Assembly: GCA_024235795.1 (NCBI GenBank)
Contig: JACKLR010000001.1
Coordinates: 1,488,001-1,552,000, forward strand
Source of the DNA: Burkholderiales bacterium
GTDB taxonomy: Bacteria; Pseudomonadota; Gammaproteobacteria; Burkholderiales; Nitrosomonadaceae
DNA length: 64,000 nt
Direction: 5' to 3'
This document shows positions 8,998 through 17,852 of this stretch, in pieces (within the stretch, counting starts at the first letter, position 1; the number at the start of each line of letters is the position of its first letter). Under the pieces are notes generated by a model, which saw only the letters and a list, made by a program, of their open reading frames with translations, ran no database searches and had not been told where the DNA came from. The position numbers were made by a program, and so were the translations under genes.

Positions 8998-9221
8998 TCA
9001 TTTACTTCCCATACTTCATTAATTGGTGCAAGTAAATCATCATTGCTCTTAATTTTTTCACGATGCAAACCAAATAATGATGCTGGAGACTTACGGTAAG
9101 GTACTAAGCGTGAAACTGGCTTGCCATTTTTAGTAATAATAATCTCTTCACCCGATTCATTAACCAGGTCCATCAAATGCAGGCATTTTGCCTTAAATTC
9201 AGACGCTTTAACTGTTTGCAT
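8994..9221 (-). CDS. Phd/YefM-family antitoxin
   Basis: The 75-residue product has the family pattern: MQTVKASEFKAKCLHLMDLV at the N-terminus, then GEEIIITKNGKPVSRLVPY. The N-terminal domain should bind the operator, and the C-terminal tail (LLAPINEVWEV) should wrap the PIN toxin. The start is ATG 9221, because GGAG lies 6 bp before it; a TTG at 9233 overlaps that ribosome-binding site. The operon is probably self-repressed, as is usual for such pairs. Confidence 0.88.
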   Translation of the reverse strand: MQTVKASEFKAKCLHLMDLVNESGEEIIITKNGKPVSRLVPYRKSPASLFGLHREKIKSNDDLLAPINEVWEVNE

Positions 9222-9360
9222 ATGATACTCCAATATTAATCCTTAGTTACCATGGTCATGATTATAGTTATATTGCGAGTGCTGTCAAATATTAATAAAA
9301 CTAGATCGGGTTATGAATAAAGAGTTGAGTGTGTTTTTATAAGTGAATTCATTCGTGATT

Positions 9361-9440
9361 CGGGACCTGTCCCCATCTTCTTTCGGGACCTGTCCCCATC
9401 TTCTTTCGGTCCCCATCTTCTTTCGGTCCCCATCTTCTTT
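9361..9440. repeat. Tandem repeat (two 23-bp plus two 17-bp units)
   Basis: Two perfect 23-bp copies start with CGGGACCTGTCCCCATC (9361-9383 and 9384-9406). Two 17-bp copies follow, lacking six bases (9407-9423 and 9424-9440). The GGGACcTGTCCC core is nearly palindromic. The array truncates the end of the IS256-type relic. There are no spacers, so this is not a CRISPR. Confidence 0.9.
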
Positions 9441-9617
9441 CTGAATTGCAAGAAAAATGACTTCCTTGGCGGAATCATCGGTTGGAAACAATTTATGTTT
9501 TTTTATGCCTTTCCGAATGGTGCTGTTAAGCGATTCGATGGCATTGGTTGTATAGATGTTCGAATATCTTCGGGATATTTAAAAAGCGTGCAAATGTTGT
9601 CCCAATGCCTACGCCAT
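9441..9617 (-). pseudogene. IS256-family transposase remnant with frameshift
   Basis: Reading leftward, the sequence gives WDNICTLFKYPEDIRT, then after a one-base loss (near 9559) IYTTNAIESLNSTIRKGIKK and KLFPTDDSAKEVIFLAIQ. This is the highly conserved C-terminal part of IS256-type transposases (YTTNAIESLN signature). Both ends are missing: the C-terminal end runs into the tandem repeat and the N-terminal part stops at about 9617, next to a truncated-looking gene end. It cannot encode an active transposase. Confidence 0.8.
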
Positions 9618-10423
9618 CTATAACATAGCTTTATCATTCTCAGAATCTACTCTCTGCATAATTCTAACGTGAGATTTTTGACCATCTTTGTGACAAATAT
9701 AAATAATTGACGGTTTCTCTAGCTCTTGAGTTTTAATATTTATAAAATCTGGTTGTATGGAAATTGCCCCGCAACCAGAATCCTTTAAGTTCTCATGCAA
9801 TCCACTCCTTTTTTCTACATATAGTTCATATGCAGCATCATACTGTTTATCATCTTGTTTAGAAAATCTTTTAGACACCATTTTATTTATATATCCATTC
9901 TCTTCTTTTTCTGGTGATACCATAATTCTCCTGTGAATAATTCTGCCCTGATCATTAAAATGTAAGGCTGAATGATATGTGGCTTCAGTATTAGCAATAT
10001 GGAAAAATTCACCACCTTCTACAAATTGAGCTTCTAATCTGTGTTCTATAGTTTCTAATCCTATTAATTTTGCCTTTTTATCTATTTTGATGCATCTTTC
10101 AGCCTTCCAAGTGCCCTTGTCGGCAATCACTCGAATTTTTGGATAGAGGGTTCCTTCTTTTGATACATCCCATAAAACAGTATAAGGATGTGAAGTTTCG
10201 TAATTGGCAAAGTAATACCAGCAAGCCTGGCTTGCGCCACCGGCAAAACCCGTATGGATCTGGGCGTCACCCGCACCGGGAAGATGGACAACTTGATTGA
10301 CTGCATTGTTATTTGTATTAGTTGATTGAATACTCGCGCTAATACTGGACTCGATTGTTGTTGCAATATAATATGAACCCCCAAACAAGCCAAGTATTCC
10401 AATAATCAAACCAGCATTCTTAT

Positions 10424-10432
10424 AACGAATAT
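10424..10432. repeat. 9-bp target duplication, left copy
   Basis: AACGAATAT directly abuts the left inverted repeat of the IS4-type element and is repeated at 11713-11721 beyond its right end. Confidence 0.95.
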
Positions 10433-11712
10433 CACTGCTGTCCCGCTAACTGACAAATGAAGAGGCCTGATTCAACCAAAATTGTTACAATAGGATTTTC
10501 GATAACTTATTGAATAATATTTGAGAATAAGGCCATGACACATTGTGATGCAATCCTTTCCCAAGCTCTAAAATTTGTTTCGAGACATGAGTTTGAGTCT
10601 TTGGCAAACCGCCATCATTCGGGGCGATCTTTTCGCACCGCTACCCGTTGGTCCCAGTTTGTAACCATGGCGATGGCACAGCTTTTCGGTCGTATCAGCT
10701 TGCGCGATATCGCAGGAAACATGAGTGCGCAAGCGCACCGTCTGTATCATCTTGGCAGTGCGAAATTGACGCGCTCCAACCTGGCCTGCATGAACGAGAA
10801 CAAGCCCTATAGTTTGTATGAGGCATTATTTGGGAAACTGTTACAGCAGTGTCAACATCTGACGCCAGGCCATCGATTCCGCTTCAAGAACACGCTTTAT
10901 TCACTGGATGCCTCTACGATTGATCTGTGCCTGTCTGTTTTTCCGTGGGCCGACTTTCGGACTACAAAAGAGACTATCAAATTGCATGTCGGTCGCAATC
11001 ACAGCGGTTATTTGCCTGGATTTACCGTAATCACGGAAGGAAAAACTACTGATATTGAAATTGGACACACACTGGCATTTCCAACTGGCTGTATCGTGGC
11101 AATGGACAGGGGTTACATAGACTACGAATGGTTTAACCAGTTGTCAAACAAAGGCGTATATTTTGTTACCCGCCAGAAATCAAATGCTTGCTACAAAGTG
11201 GTTGCGCACCATTCCGTGCAGAAAAATAAAGAATTAATCAGCGATCAGGCGATAATGTTCACCGGTAATCATGTCGTGAAAAAGTGTCCGATTCCGTTGC
11301 GCTGCATTGTCTATCGGGATCAGGAAACCAACAAGCAATATACTTTTCTGACTAACCATTTCAAACTGGCGGTCAGAACCATTGCCGATGTCTATAAGGC
11401 GCGCTGGCAAGTGGAACTTTTCTTCAAATGGATCAAACAGAACCTTAAAATCAAATCGTTTGTCGGAACCAGCAAAAATGCAGTTATGACCCAAACCTGG
11501 ATCGCATTATGTGTCTATTTACTGATCGCGTTTATCAAATTCCAGTCAAAGATTCATATCAGTAAGCAACAGATAGTACGATTGTTGCAGCTCAATCTTT
11601 TTGAAAAACGCGACCTCATGGCACTGCTGCGAGGCGATCCTCATATTGATCGTTACCCGCCAGATAATCAACCAATATTGTTTTGAATGCAAAAGTAAAC
11701 GGGACAGCAGTG
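10433..11712 (+). mobile_element. IS4-family insertion sequence, intact copy (1280 bp)
   Basis: The ends are inverted repeats CACTGCTGTCCCG (left, from 10433) and its complement (right, ending 11712), extending imperfectly to about 19 bp. A perfect 9-bp duplication flanks the element. It carries one transposase gene (10535-11686). A second copy with the same ends lies at 55266-58218 but is interrupted. Intact ends, intact gene and a perfect duplication suggest a recent insertion. Confidence 0.95.
10535..11686 (+). CDS. IS4-family transposase (DUF4372 plus DDE domain)
   Basis: The 383-residue transposase has an N-terminal DUF4372-like domain (FVSRHEFESLANRHHSGRSF). The DDE catalytic core has the first Asp in YSLDASTIDLCLS, the second in VAMDRGYIDY and the Glu in the YREK-type signature YKARWQVELFFKWIK. 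The ATG at 10535 is the only sensible start. The length matches the family. All three acidic residues are present, so it is probably active. Confidence 0.93.
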   Translation: MTHCDAILSQALKFVSRHEFESLANRHHSGRSFRTATRWSQFVTMAMAQLFGRISLRDIAGNMSAQAHRLYHLGSAKLTRSNLACMNENKPYSLYEALFGKLLQQCQHLTPGHRFRFKNTLYSLDASTIDLCLSVFPWADFRTTKETIKLHVGRNHSGYLPGFTVITEGKTTDIEIGHTLAFPTGCIVAMDRGYIDYEWFNQLSNKGVYFVTRQKSNACYKVVAHHSVQKNKELISDQAIMFTGNHVVKKCPIPLRCIVYRDQETNKQYTFLTNHFKLAVRTIADVYKARWQVELFFKWIKQNLKIKSFVGTSKNAVMTQTWIALCVYLLIAFIKFQSKIHISKQQIVRLLQLNLFEKRDLMALLRGDPHIDRYPPDNQPILF

Positions 11713-11721
11713 AACGAATAT
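11713..11721. repeat. 9-bp target duplication, right copy
   Basis: AACGAATAT, identical to 10424-10432, directly follows the right inverted repeat of the IS4-type element. Confidence 0.95.
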
Positions 11722-11932
11722 CTATTTTCCTATTATATTTTTCTTCAGATGAACGAGCACGCAAATACTCTTGAGTTATATCGTCAATGTTTCTCTTATC
11801 CATTATTTATATTCCTCGAGTCGCTATAACTAAAATTAAATCTCTGCAAAACAACAATAAATACAAAAAGGGGAATGTTAGCTAATTCTCATAGTAGATT
11901 GCAATCTGGCCGCGCACAAAACTCTAAAATTA

Positions 11933-13321
11933 ATGAATTACCTTATGTTTAACAAAGAAACCTGGATACTCATCTGCGGGCCATTATTGGCTATCGCAAT
12001 TGCTTTTGGTATGCATCTTTCCGGCTGGGGCGCCAAAGCCTGCTGGACGACGGGGGTGGTGATGCTATGCGTGGTCTGGTGGATTTTTGAGCCGATTCCG
12101 ATTCCGGCAACCTCGATTATCCCGCTGGTTGTTTTTCCGCTCGTCGGTGTGTTGCCAAAAGAGGAGGTGGCCAAGGCTTACGGCAACGATCTGATTCTGC
12201 TGATGCTGGGTGGATTCATGATTTCTGCGGCGATGGCGCATTCGGGGACGCACCGCCGCCTGGCGCTGGAACTGGTTCGTCTCATCGGCGGTACCAGCAG
12301 CCGGCGCATTGTGTTCGGGTTTATGTGCGCGTGCGCGCTGTTGAGCATGTGGATTTCCAATTCAGCAACGGCGTTGATGATGCTGCCGCTGGCAATCGCA
12401 GTGATCGATCAGAGTCCTGACAAAAAACTGGCGGTTCCGCTGCTGTTCGCGATCGCCTACGGTTGCAATATCGGCGGTATCGGTACGCCGATCGGCACGC
12501 CGCCCAATCTGGTGTTTATGAAAGAATACCAGGATTTTACCGGCAACGCGGTGAGCTTTACGCAATGGATGAGCTGGGGACTGCCGGTTGTGGCAATCAT
12601 GCTGCCGCTGGCGTTTTTTTGGCTCACGCGCAATCTGAATTATGTCGGCGAGTTGACGATGCCGCAAGTCGGCGCATGGCGACCTGAGGAAAAGCGCGTG
12701 CTGATCATTTTCGGGCTGACTGTGTTGGCCTGGGTGACGCGCATCGAACCTTTTGGCGGCTGGAGCACATGGCTTGATCTGCCGGGCGCGACTGACGCAA
12801 CAGTGGCGCTGACTGCGGTGGTGTGCCTTTTCCTGGTTTCCAACGGGCGCGGTGGGAAACTGCTCGACTGGGATACTGCGGTCAAAGTGCCCTGGGGCAT
12901 CCTCATTCTGTTTGCGGCGGGCATTACTATTGCACAGGCGTTCATGGAATCGGGATTGTCCCGCTTCGTGGCGGACAAACTGGCCGTGCTGGCCGATCTA
13001 CACCCTTTAGTGATTATTGCAACCATTACACTGTCTGTGACCTTCTTGACCGAAATGACCAGCAACACGGCAACCGCTATTTTGTTGATGCCGATACTTG
13101 CAGCGGCTGGCGTTGCCGTGGATGTCGACCCTGCGCTACTCATGGTGCCTGCGGCAATGAGTGCAAGCTGTGCCTTCATGCTGCCTGTGGCCACGCCGCC
13201 GAATGCGATTGTATTCGGAACCGGCAAGATTTCGGTCGCCCATATGGCGCGCGAAGGGCTGGTGCTCAATTTTATTGGTGCTTTGGTCATTACTTTGGTA
13301 TGTTATGTAAGAATCGCTTAA
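11933..13321 (+). CDS. DASS-family (SLC13) sodium/dicarboxylate or sulfate-type transporter
   Basis: The 462-residue polytopic inner-membrane protein has about a dozen hydrophobic segments. Two motifs place it in the divalent anion:Na+ symporter family: WISNSATALMMLP around residue 145 and TEMTSNTATAILLMP around 380, the paired SNT-type hairpins that bind Na+ and anion. TPIGTPPNLVF and TPPNAIVFGTG are the matching substrate loops. Substrate (C4-dicarboxylate, citrate or sulfate) cannot be told from sequence alone. The start has no clear ribosome-binding site; ATG 11945 is an alternative. The gene is more GC-rich than the DNA to its left. Confidence 0.88.
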   Translation: MNYLMFNKETWILICGPLLAIAIAFGMHLSGWGAKACWTTGVVMLCVVWWIFEPIPIPATSIIPLVVFPLVGVLPKEEVAKAYGNDLILLMLGGFMISAAMAHSGTHRRLALELVRLIGGTSSRRIVFGFMCACALLSMWISNSATALMMLPLAIAVIDQSPDKKLAVPLLFAIAYGCNIGGIGTPIGTPPNLVFMKEYQDFTGNAVSFTQWMSWGLPVVAIMLPLAFFWLTRNLNYVGELTMPQVGAWRPEEKRVLIIFGLTVLAWVTRIEPFGGWSTWLDLPGATDATVALTAVVCLFLVSNGRGGKLLDWDTAVKVPWGILILFAAGITIAQAFMESGLSRFVADKLAVLADLHPLVIIATITLSVTFLTEMTSNTATAILLMPILAAAGVAVDVDPALLMVPAAMSASCAFMLPVATPPNAIVFGTGKISVAHMAREGLVLNFIGALVITLVCYVRIA

Positions 13322-13398
13322 CAGATTTCTAGAGGCGCCCTTACAATCTGTGCGGAGTGATTCGGTTGATCAACAGGAAATCACTATCAGGAAATGAC

Positions 13399-14298
13399 AT
13401 GGATGAAAAACGGTATTTCCAGAGTTATGACGATGCCACATTGATGTACCGCTGCTGGCAGCCAGCGCTGGCACAACAAGAGCAAAGTATCCCCATTGTG
13501 CTGCTGCATGGCGCGGCCAGCAATTCGACGCGCTGGTGGCATTTTACCGAGCATTCGCGACTGACAACAGACAGGCTTTTGCTGCGCCCGGATTTGCGCG
13601 GAAATGGAGAATCCATCTGGCGCACTGCTACCGGCGCTACTGCCGGGATTGACCACTGGACTCAGGATATTGCTGCAATGCTGCGTCATGAAAAGCAGGA
13701 GCGCGCGGTTATACTGGGGCATTGTCTAGGTGCAAATATCGCAGCGCACTTTGCCGCGCGTTACCCGGAAATGTGTGCAGGGTTGATTCTTGTCGAACCC
13801 ATGGCGGCGCGCGCGTTAACCGGCTATCTCGCGCGGATGAGACCGTTTACGCCCCTGCTCAAGGTCATTGTTAAAATTATCAGCCTGTTCAACCGCTTCG
13901 GTCTGTACCGACGTCGGCTGGACACGGTCGATCTCAAACAACTCGACCAGCCGGTACACCAGGCCAGCGCTGAAGAACGTGATCAGGCATTATCCAATCA
14001 CGGCTCGATCTGGCATGACCTTAAAATTATCCCACTGGCGCAATTTGTCAATAATTTTATAGCCTTGTCACACTTATTGCCGGTTGAAGATATTCAGTGT
14101 CCGGGTCTTGTCATCCAGGCCAGAGGAATAAGCATGACCGATCCCGAGAAAACAAAAGCACTGCTTGGCACTTTGCCCATGATGGAATTTATTGAACTGG
14201 AATCGGAACACTGGATTCCGACAACGCACCCTGATCTGCTTTGTCAATTCGTTGACGAGTGGGTTCTCAAGCATCAAGATTTCTCTCATGCGTCCTGA
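13399..14298 (+). CDS. Alpha/beta hydrolase with cysteine at the nucleophile position
   Basis: The product is about 299 residues from ATG 13399, which has AGGA six bases before it; an upstream GTG (13357) lacks one. The fold is shown by the oxyanion segment VLLHGAASNSTRWWHF, a PDLRGNGES strand-turn and the nucleophile elbow ILGHCLGANIAAHFA. The usual GxSxG serine is Cys here (GHCLG). A late SEHWIPTTHPD provides the likely catalytic His. Cys nucleophiles occur in dienelactone hydrolases, so activity is possible. Substrate is unknown. It follows the transporter gene closely on the same strand. Confidence 0.8.
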   Translation: MDEKRYFQSYDDATLMYRCWQPALAQQEQSIPIVLLHGAASNSTRWWHFTEHSRLTTDRLLLRPDLRGNGESIWRTATGATAGIDHWTQDIAAMLRHEKQERAVILGHCLGANIAAHFAARYPEMCAGLILVEPMAARALTGYLARMRPFTPLLKVIVKIISLFNRFGLYRRRLDTVDLKQLDQPVHQASAEERDQALSNHGSIWHDLKIIPLAQFVNNFIALSHLLPVEDIQCPGLVIQARGISMTDPEKTKALLGTLPMMEFIELESEHWIPTTHPDLLCQFVDEWVLKHQDFSHAS

Positions 14299-14340
14299 AA
14301 GGTTTGTTGATAACATGAGCAGAATTATCGGAGTGTTTTC

Positions 14341-14835
14341 ATGAAAAGCCGCCTTGTTCTTGTGAGTATATTGGTCCTGTTTTTGTTGGCATGCACGGGC
14401 CTGATTCAGTCAAAAGACAAACCGCTGCGCTATGAAGCAACAATAGCGGGCGATCCCGCCACGCTGGCGGGCTGTGTTGTCAAACAATTAAATGCCGACA
14501 GCAGACCGTTTATACAACTTTATCATTATGTATTCCAGCTGTATCCAGCCATCGAAACCGCCCAGATATTCGCGTATGACACGCGCTTTCTGCCTTATAT
14601 TTACCCGAGTAATTCGCCGCAAAACCCGGATGCGATTCGGGACTACATCAGCGCCGGGCCGGAAATCCTGCGCGATGCCCGGAAGGTCATGGATGCGGAA
14701 TATGTCTATGCGTTTGCATTAACGATCAAAAAAAACGATCACACCTCGAGTGCAGCCACAATAAAGGGGAATCCATACATGAGCACGATTGCATGGGATG
14801 TCCTAAATTCATGCGCGACTACAACAACCTATTGA
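14341..14835 (+). CDS. Small lipoprotein of unknown function
   Basis: The 164-residue product has a lipoprotein signal, LLACTGLI, with the modified Cys at about residue 18. The mature part is rich in Tyr and Pro (FAYDTRFLPYIYPSN) and has no domain I recognise. It lies 42 bp after the hydrolase on the same strand. Its last 27 bp overlap the end of the convergent lipoprotein gene at 14809-15345. Confidence 0.6.
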   Translation: MKSRLVLVSILVLFLLACTGLIQSKDKPLRYEATIAGDPATLAGCVVKQLNADSRPFIQLYHYVFQLYPAIETAQIFAYDTRFLPYIYPSNSPQNPDAIRDYISAGPEILRDARKVMDAEYVYAFALTIKKNDHTSSAATIKGNPYMSTIAWDVLNSCATTTTY

Positions 14836-15345
14836 TTTTTTATTGGAAACCTTTAACAGACAAACTGATGCTTCTTCGTTCTGTAGCCGGGAAAGGTTAC
14901 ACTGAGCCTGAAATGCCAGCGGGACTTCGTCCGAAAGGCATTCAACAAACCGGTATTGACCAATTTCATCAATGGATTCATGACTGTCGACCAGCAAAAA
15001 CTCGATGCAGCGGTCATCTTTAAATTGATATTGATAGCTGTCCGAATTTTTCATCCAGGCTGGCGCAATTTCATGAAACAGGCCGTCTTTGACCCACCAC
15101 TTTCCTGCTTCTGTGAAACGGTTTATTGTTCCATCCAGTTCCATGAATTTAAACTCGATTAAATAGGTACCATCGGCTTTGCGCTTCTGCGTCCAACTTT
15201 TCGTCGCACCGTCTTCCTCGATATATTCGCCAGTCCAAGCACCAATCAGCCTGTCATCAATTGCGGAGCGTTGATCGTCTGGAATTGATTCACACCCCAG
15301 TAAAGCGGCCATCGATAACGCCGCCAGAATTGGCTTTATTTTCAT
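14809..15345 (-). CDS. Lipoprotein of unknown function (lipocalin-like beta pattern)
   Basis: The 178-residue product begins MKIKPILAALSMAALLGCES, a lipoprotein signal with Cys at 18. The next part, LIGAWTGEYIEEDGATKSWT, followed by alternating strands with Gly and Trp, resembles small beta-barrel lipoproteins that begin with an IGxW motif. The last 35 or so residues are Cys- and Ser-rich and overlap the neighbouring convergent gene, so the true C-terminus may have been altered by a frameshift. Confidence 0.6.
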   Translation of the reverse strand: MKIKPILAALSMAALLGCESIPDDQRSAIDDRLIGAWTGEYIEEDGATKSWTQKRKADGTYLIEFKFMELDGTINRFTEAGKWWVKDGLFHEIAPAWMKNSDSYQYQFKDDRCIEFLLVDSHESIDEIGQYRFVECLSDEVPLAFQAQCNLSRLQNEEASVCLLKVSNKKSIGCCSRA

Positions 15346-15433
15346 CCGGATTTCATCGTCTCGTTAACTGCGTGCAAAATGTCTTTACTAAACCTTATAA
15401 TGGCTGTATTCAATTTCCGGTACTTGCACGTTT

Positions 15434-16012
15434 ATGTTCAAAACCCTTATTTCAGTCATTTGCCTCACGGTAATGATTATTCCGGCATCAGCCGCACAAA
15501 ACAATATCCGCCCCGGATTATGGGAAGTGACAACGACTTCGGATTTACTCGCACTGGTGCCGCATATTCCTTCCGAACAGATGCAGCAAATCACCCATCT
15601 GGCCAGACAATACGGTCTGATCATGCCGAAAATTCAAAATAATGCCGCCACATCGCAGGTCTGCATAACGCAAGCCATGGCAGCACAAGACATCCCGACA
15701 TACTTTTATGATGGCCAGTCCGGTTGCTCAGTCAAAAATGCCACCCGTAGCGGAAACCGTTTTCAGATCGACCTGATTTGCGATAACGCCCAGTTTCAGG
15801 GCAGTGGAACAGCGGAAGGTATTTTTACCAGTCCTGAAGAATTCACCGGGCATACCGAATTTGACACTATTGTTATGGGCAATCCCGTTTTTGCAACAGC
15901 CGAAACACGAGGACGATGGATCGGTGAGCGCTGCACAGTCGTTCAGTCTGCTCAGCCCGCCGAGCCTGTTATTGAACCATCCGCCGTACCTGAGTTTTAT
16001 CCTATTAAATAA
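15434..16012 (+). CDS. Exported DUF3617-like protein
   Basis: The 192-residue product has a signal peptide (FKTLISVICLTVMIIPASAA) followed at once by NIRPGLWEVTTT, the usual opening of DUF3617 proteins. Cysteines occur in pairs consistent with periplasmic disulfides (QVCIT, SGCSV, LICDN). The function of the family is unknown. It stands alone between a convergent lipoprotein and rimO. Confidence 0.72.
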   Translation: MFKTLISVICLTVMIIPASAAQNNIRPGLWEVTTTSDLLALVPHIPSEQMQQITHLARQYGLIMPKIQNNAATSQVCITQAMAAQDIPTYFYDGQSGCSVKNATRSGNRFQIDLICDNAQFQGSGTAEGIFTSPEEFTGHTEFDTIVMGNPVFATAETRGRWIGERCTVVQSAQPAEPVIEPSAVPEFYPIK

Positions 16013-16181
16013 CAGTTCCGCGCTGCTAAAAAAGTATTGGTTATCCAGATTCCCGGTTTATTCATAGTCACCACTAACAGGCATTTCTCCCTGCTTATCG
16101 AAAGATAGGAAAATACACCCGTACCGGATACGTTAAAATACTATTTTTTCCAGAATTATTAATTTTTTTCTACTGTTTTTC

Positions 16182-17528
16182 ATGTCATCGCTTAAACCCC
16201 AATCGCCATCCAGAGTCGGTTTCATCTCGCTGGGCTGTCCCAAAGCGCTGGTGGATTCCGAACAAATCCTGACGCAATTGAGAGCGGAAGGGTACGAAAT
16301 CTCACCTTCCTATGAATCTGCCGACCTCGTTGTCGTCAACACCTGCGGTTTTATCGACAGTGCCGTAGAAGAATCCCTTGATGCAATCGGTGAAGCACTC
16401 GCTGAAAACGGCAAGGTCATTGTCACGGGATGCCTGGGCGCCAAAGAACAAGGCAATGTCATCCGCGAAGCGCATCCGCAAGTACTTGCCGTCACCGGGC
16501 CGAATGCCCTGCCGGAAGTTATGTCCGCCATTCATACCCATTTGCCGCAGCCGCATGACCCGTTTACCAGCCTGATTCCGCCACAGGGCATACGGCTGAC
16601 GCCCAAACATTATGCCTATGTCAAGATTTCCGAGGGCTGCAACCACCGCTGCACCTTCTGCATTATTCCGTCGATGCGCGGCGATCTGGTCAGCCGCCCG
16701 ATCCATCAGGTCATGCAGGAAGCGGAAAATCTAGCAAACGCGGATGTCAAGGAATTATTGATCATCTCGCAGGATACCAGCGCGTATGGCGTCGATGTAA
16801 AATACCGCACCGGTTTCTGGCAAGGCAGGCCGGTCAAAACACGCCTGACAGAACTGGCCAACGCGCTCGGAGAACTCGGCGTCTGGGTACGGCTGCATTA
16901 CGTTTATCCCTACCCGCATGTCGACGAAGTCATTCCATTGATGGCGGAAGGCAAAATTTTGCCGTATCTCGATGTCCCGCTCCAACATGCCAATCCGCGC
17001 ATACTCAAGGCCATGAAACGCCCCGCCAACGCGGAAAACAATCTCGTGCGCATCCAGCAATGGCGCCGGATTTGCCCAGATATTACGCTGCGCAGCACAT
17101 TTATAGTCGGTTTTCCCGGCGAAACCGAAACTGAATTTGAAGAACTGCTTCAGTTTTTGCAGGCTGCGCAACTCGACCGGGTGGGTTGTTTCAAATATTC
17201 ACCGGTCGAAGGTGCTGCCGCAAATGCCTTGCCCGATCCTGTTGCGGAAGAAATCAAGGAAGAACGGTTTTCCCGTTTCATGCAACTTCAGGAATCCATC
17301 AGCCGCCAGCGCCTGACTGAAAAAATCGGGCGCACAATGACGGTATTGGTTGATCAAATTGACGATGCGCAGATCATCGCCAGAAGCAGCGCGGATGCCC
17401 CAGAAATTGATGGACTCGTGTTTATTGAAAACGCTCCCCCTGGACTAAAGGCTGGCGACTTTGTTCAAGTCAAAATTACCGGCTCGGACGCACATGATTT
17501 ATTCAGCCAGTACGAACACACACTATAA
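16182..17528 (+). CDS. rimO: Ribosomal protein S12 methylthiotransferase RimO
   Basis: The radical-SAM enzyme adds a methylthio group to an aspartate of ribosomal protein S12. The 448-residue length fits. The N-terminal domain binds one Fe-S cluster with Cys19, Cys55 and Cys84. The radical-SAM motif is CNHRCTFC (Cys153, 157, 160), followed by IIPSMRG, which distinguishes RimO from MiaB (usually VPYTRG). A C-terminal TRAM domain follows (from about 380). The gene is a single transcription unit here. No oddities. Confidence 0.96.
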   Translation: MSSLKPQSPSRVGFISLGCPKALVDSEQILTQLRAEGYEISPSYESADLVVVNTCGFIDSAVEESLDAIGEALAENGKVIVTGCLGAKEQGNVIREAHPQVLAVTGPNALPEVMSAIHTHLPQPHDPFTSLIPPQGIRLTPKHYAYVKISEGCNHRCTFCIIPSMRGDLVSRPIHQVMQEAENLANADVKELLIISQDTSAYGVDVKYRTGFWQGRPVKTRLTELANALGELGVWVRLHYVYPYPHVDEVIPLMAEGKILPYLDVPLQHANPRILKAMKRPANAENNLVRIQQWRRICPDITLRSTFIVGFPGETETEFEELLQFLQAAQLDRVGCFKYSPVEGAAANALPDPVAEEIKEERFSRFMQLQESISRQRLTEKIGRTMTVLVDQIDDAQIIARSSADAPEIDGLVFIENAPPGLKAGDFVQVKITGSDAHDLFSQYEHTL

Positions 17529-17632
17529 ACCGACATCACTTTAGCAGACAGGGACTTAGTCGGTATTAGCGCCGTTTTATAATCCTGCAATTGGAACTGA
17601 CAATTAAACGGTCATACATAGCCTGTTGCCCA

Positions 17633-17828
17633 ATGCAATTTTATTAATTTACCTGCGGAACTTGTTGAATTATCCGCCTGTCATAACAAAGCCCTGCCCG
17701 CAGAAAAAAAGGGTGCACGCAGCTTCCACCTGAGTTCAGAAGGCAATAGTTTCATTCTTGCCTTTACCGATTTACAGGAGTTGCTGCATATCTGTAAAGT
17801 TCAGGGTAAAATAACAATTCCTAAATAA
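17633..17828 (+). pseudogene. Small conserved-looking ORF with a one-base shift after its ATG
   Basis: A frame from 17637 to TAA 17826-17828 reads NFINLPAELVELSACHNKAL, later SFHLSSEGNSFILAFTDL, with sensible codon use, but has no start codon in frame. ATG 17633-17635 lies one base out of frame; dropping the C at 17636 would give a 64-residue protein. It ends 24 bp before the cytochrome c-552 gene. This may be a recent frameshift, a sequencing slip or chance. The rest of 17529-17852 shows nothing else. Confidence 0.35.
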
Positions 17829-17852
17829 TTTTTTAATAAGGAAAAAAGAAAT

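Larger units (their letters stand above)
9618..11803 (-). pseudogene. Membrane-anchored hypothetical gene split by an IS4-type element
   Basis: The gene starts at ATG 11803, runs to 11722 and the target duplication, is interrupted by the element at 10433-11712, and resumes to the stop at 9618-9620. Removing the element plus one 9-bp duplication joins KIDIR to YKNAGLIIGIL in frame, giving about 298 residues. There is one transmembrane helix (LIIGILGLFGGSYYIA) after a charged N-terminus, then a Ser/Thr/Asn linker and a soluble domain with a few cysteines. I do not recognise the family. The last residues (AML) may be encoded by IS256-relic DNA, so the original C-terminus may also be lost. Confidence 0.8.

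Noticed and set aside
9361..9440. Possible CRISPR-like array
   Set aside because: Units are head-to-tail with no spacers and differ by a 6-bp deletion; it is a simple tandem repeat.
12640..13290. 216-codon frame antisense to the DASS transporter
   Set aside because: It is a shadow of a GC-rich membrane-protein gene; the sense frame has clear family motifs.
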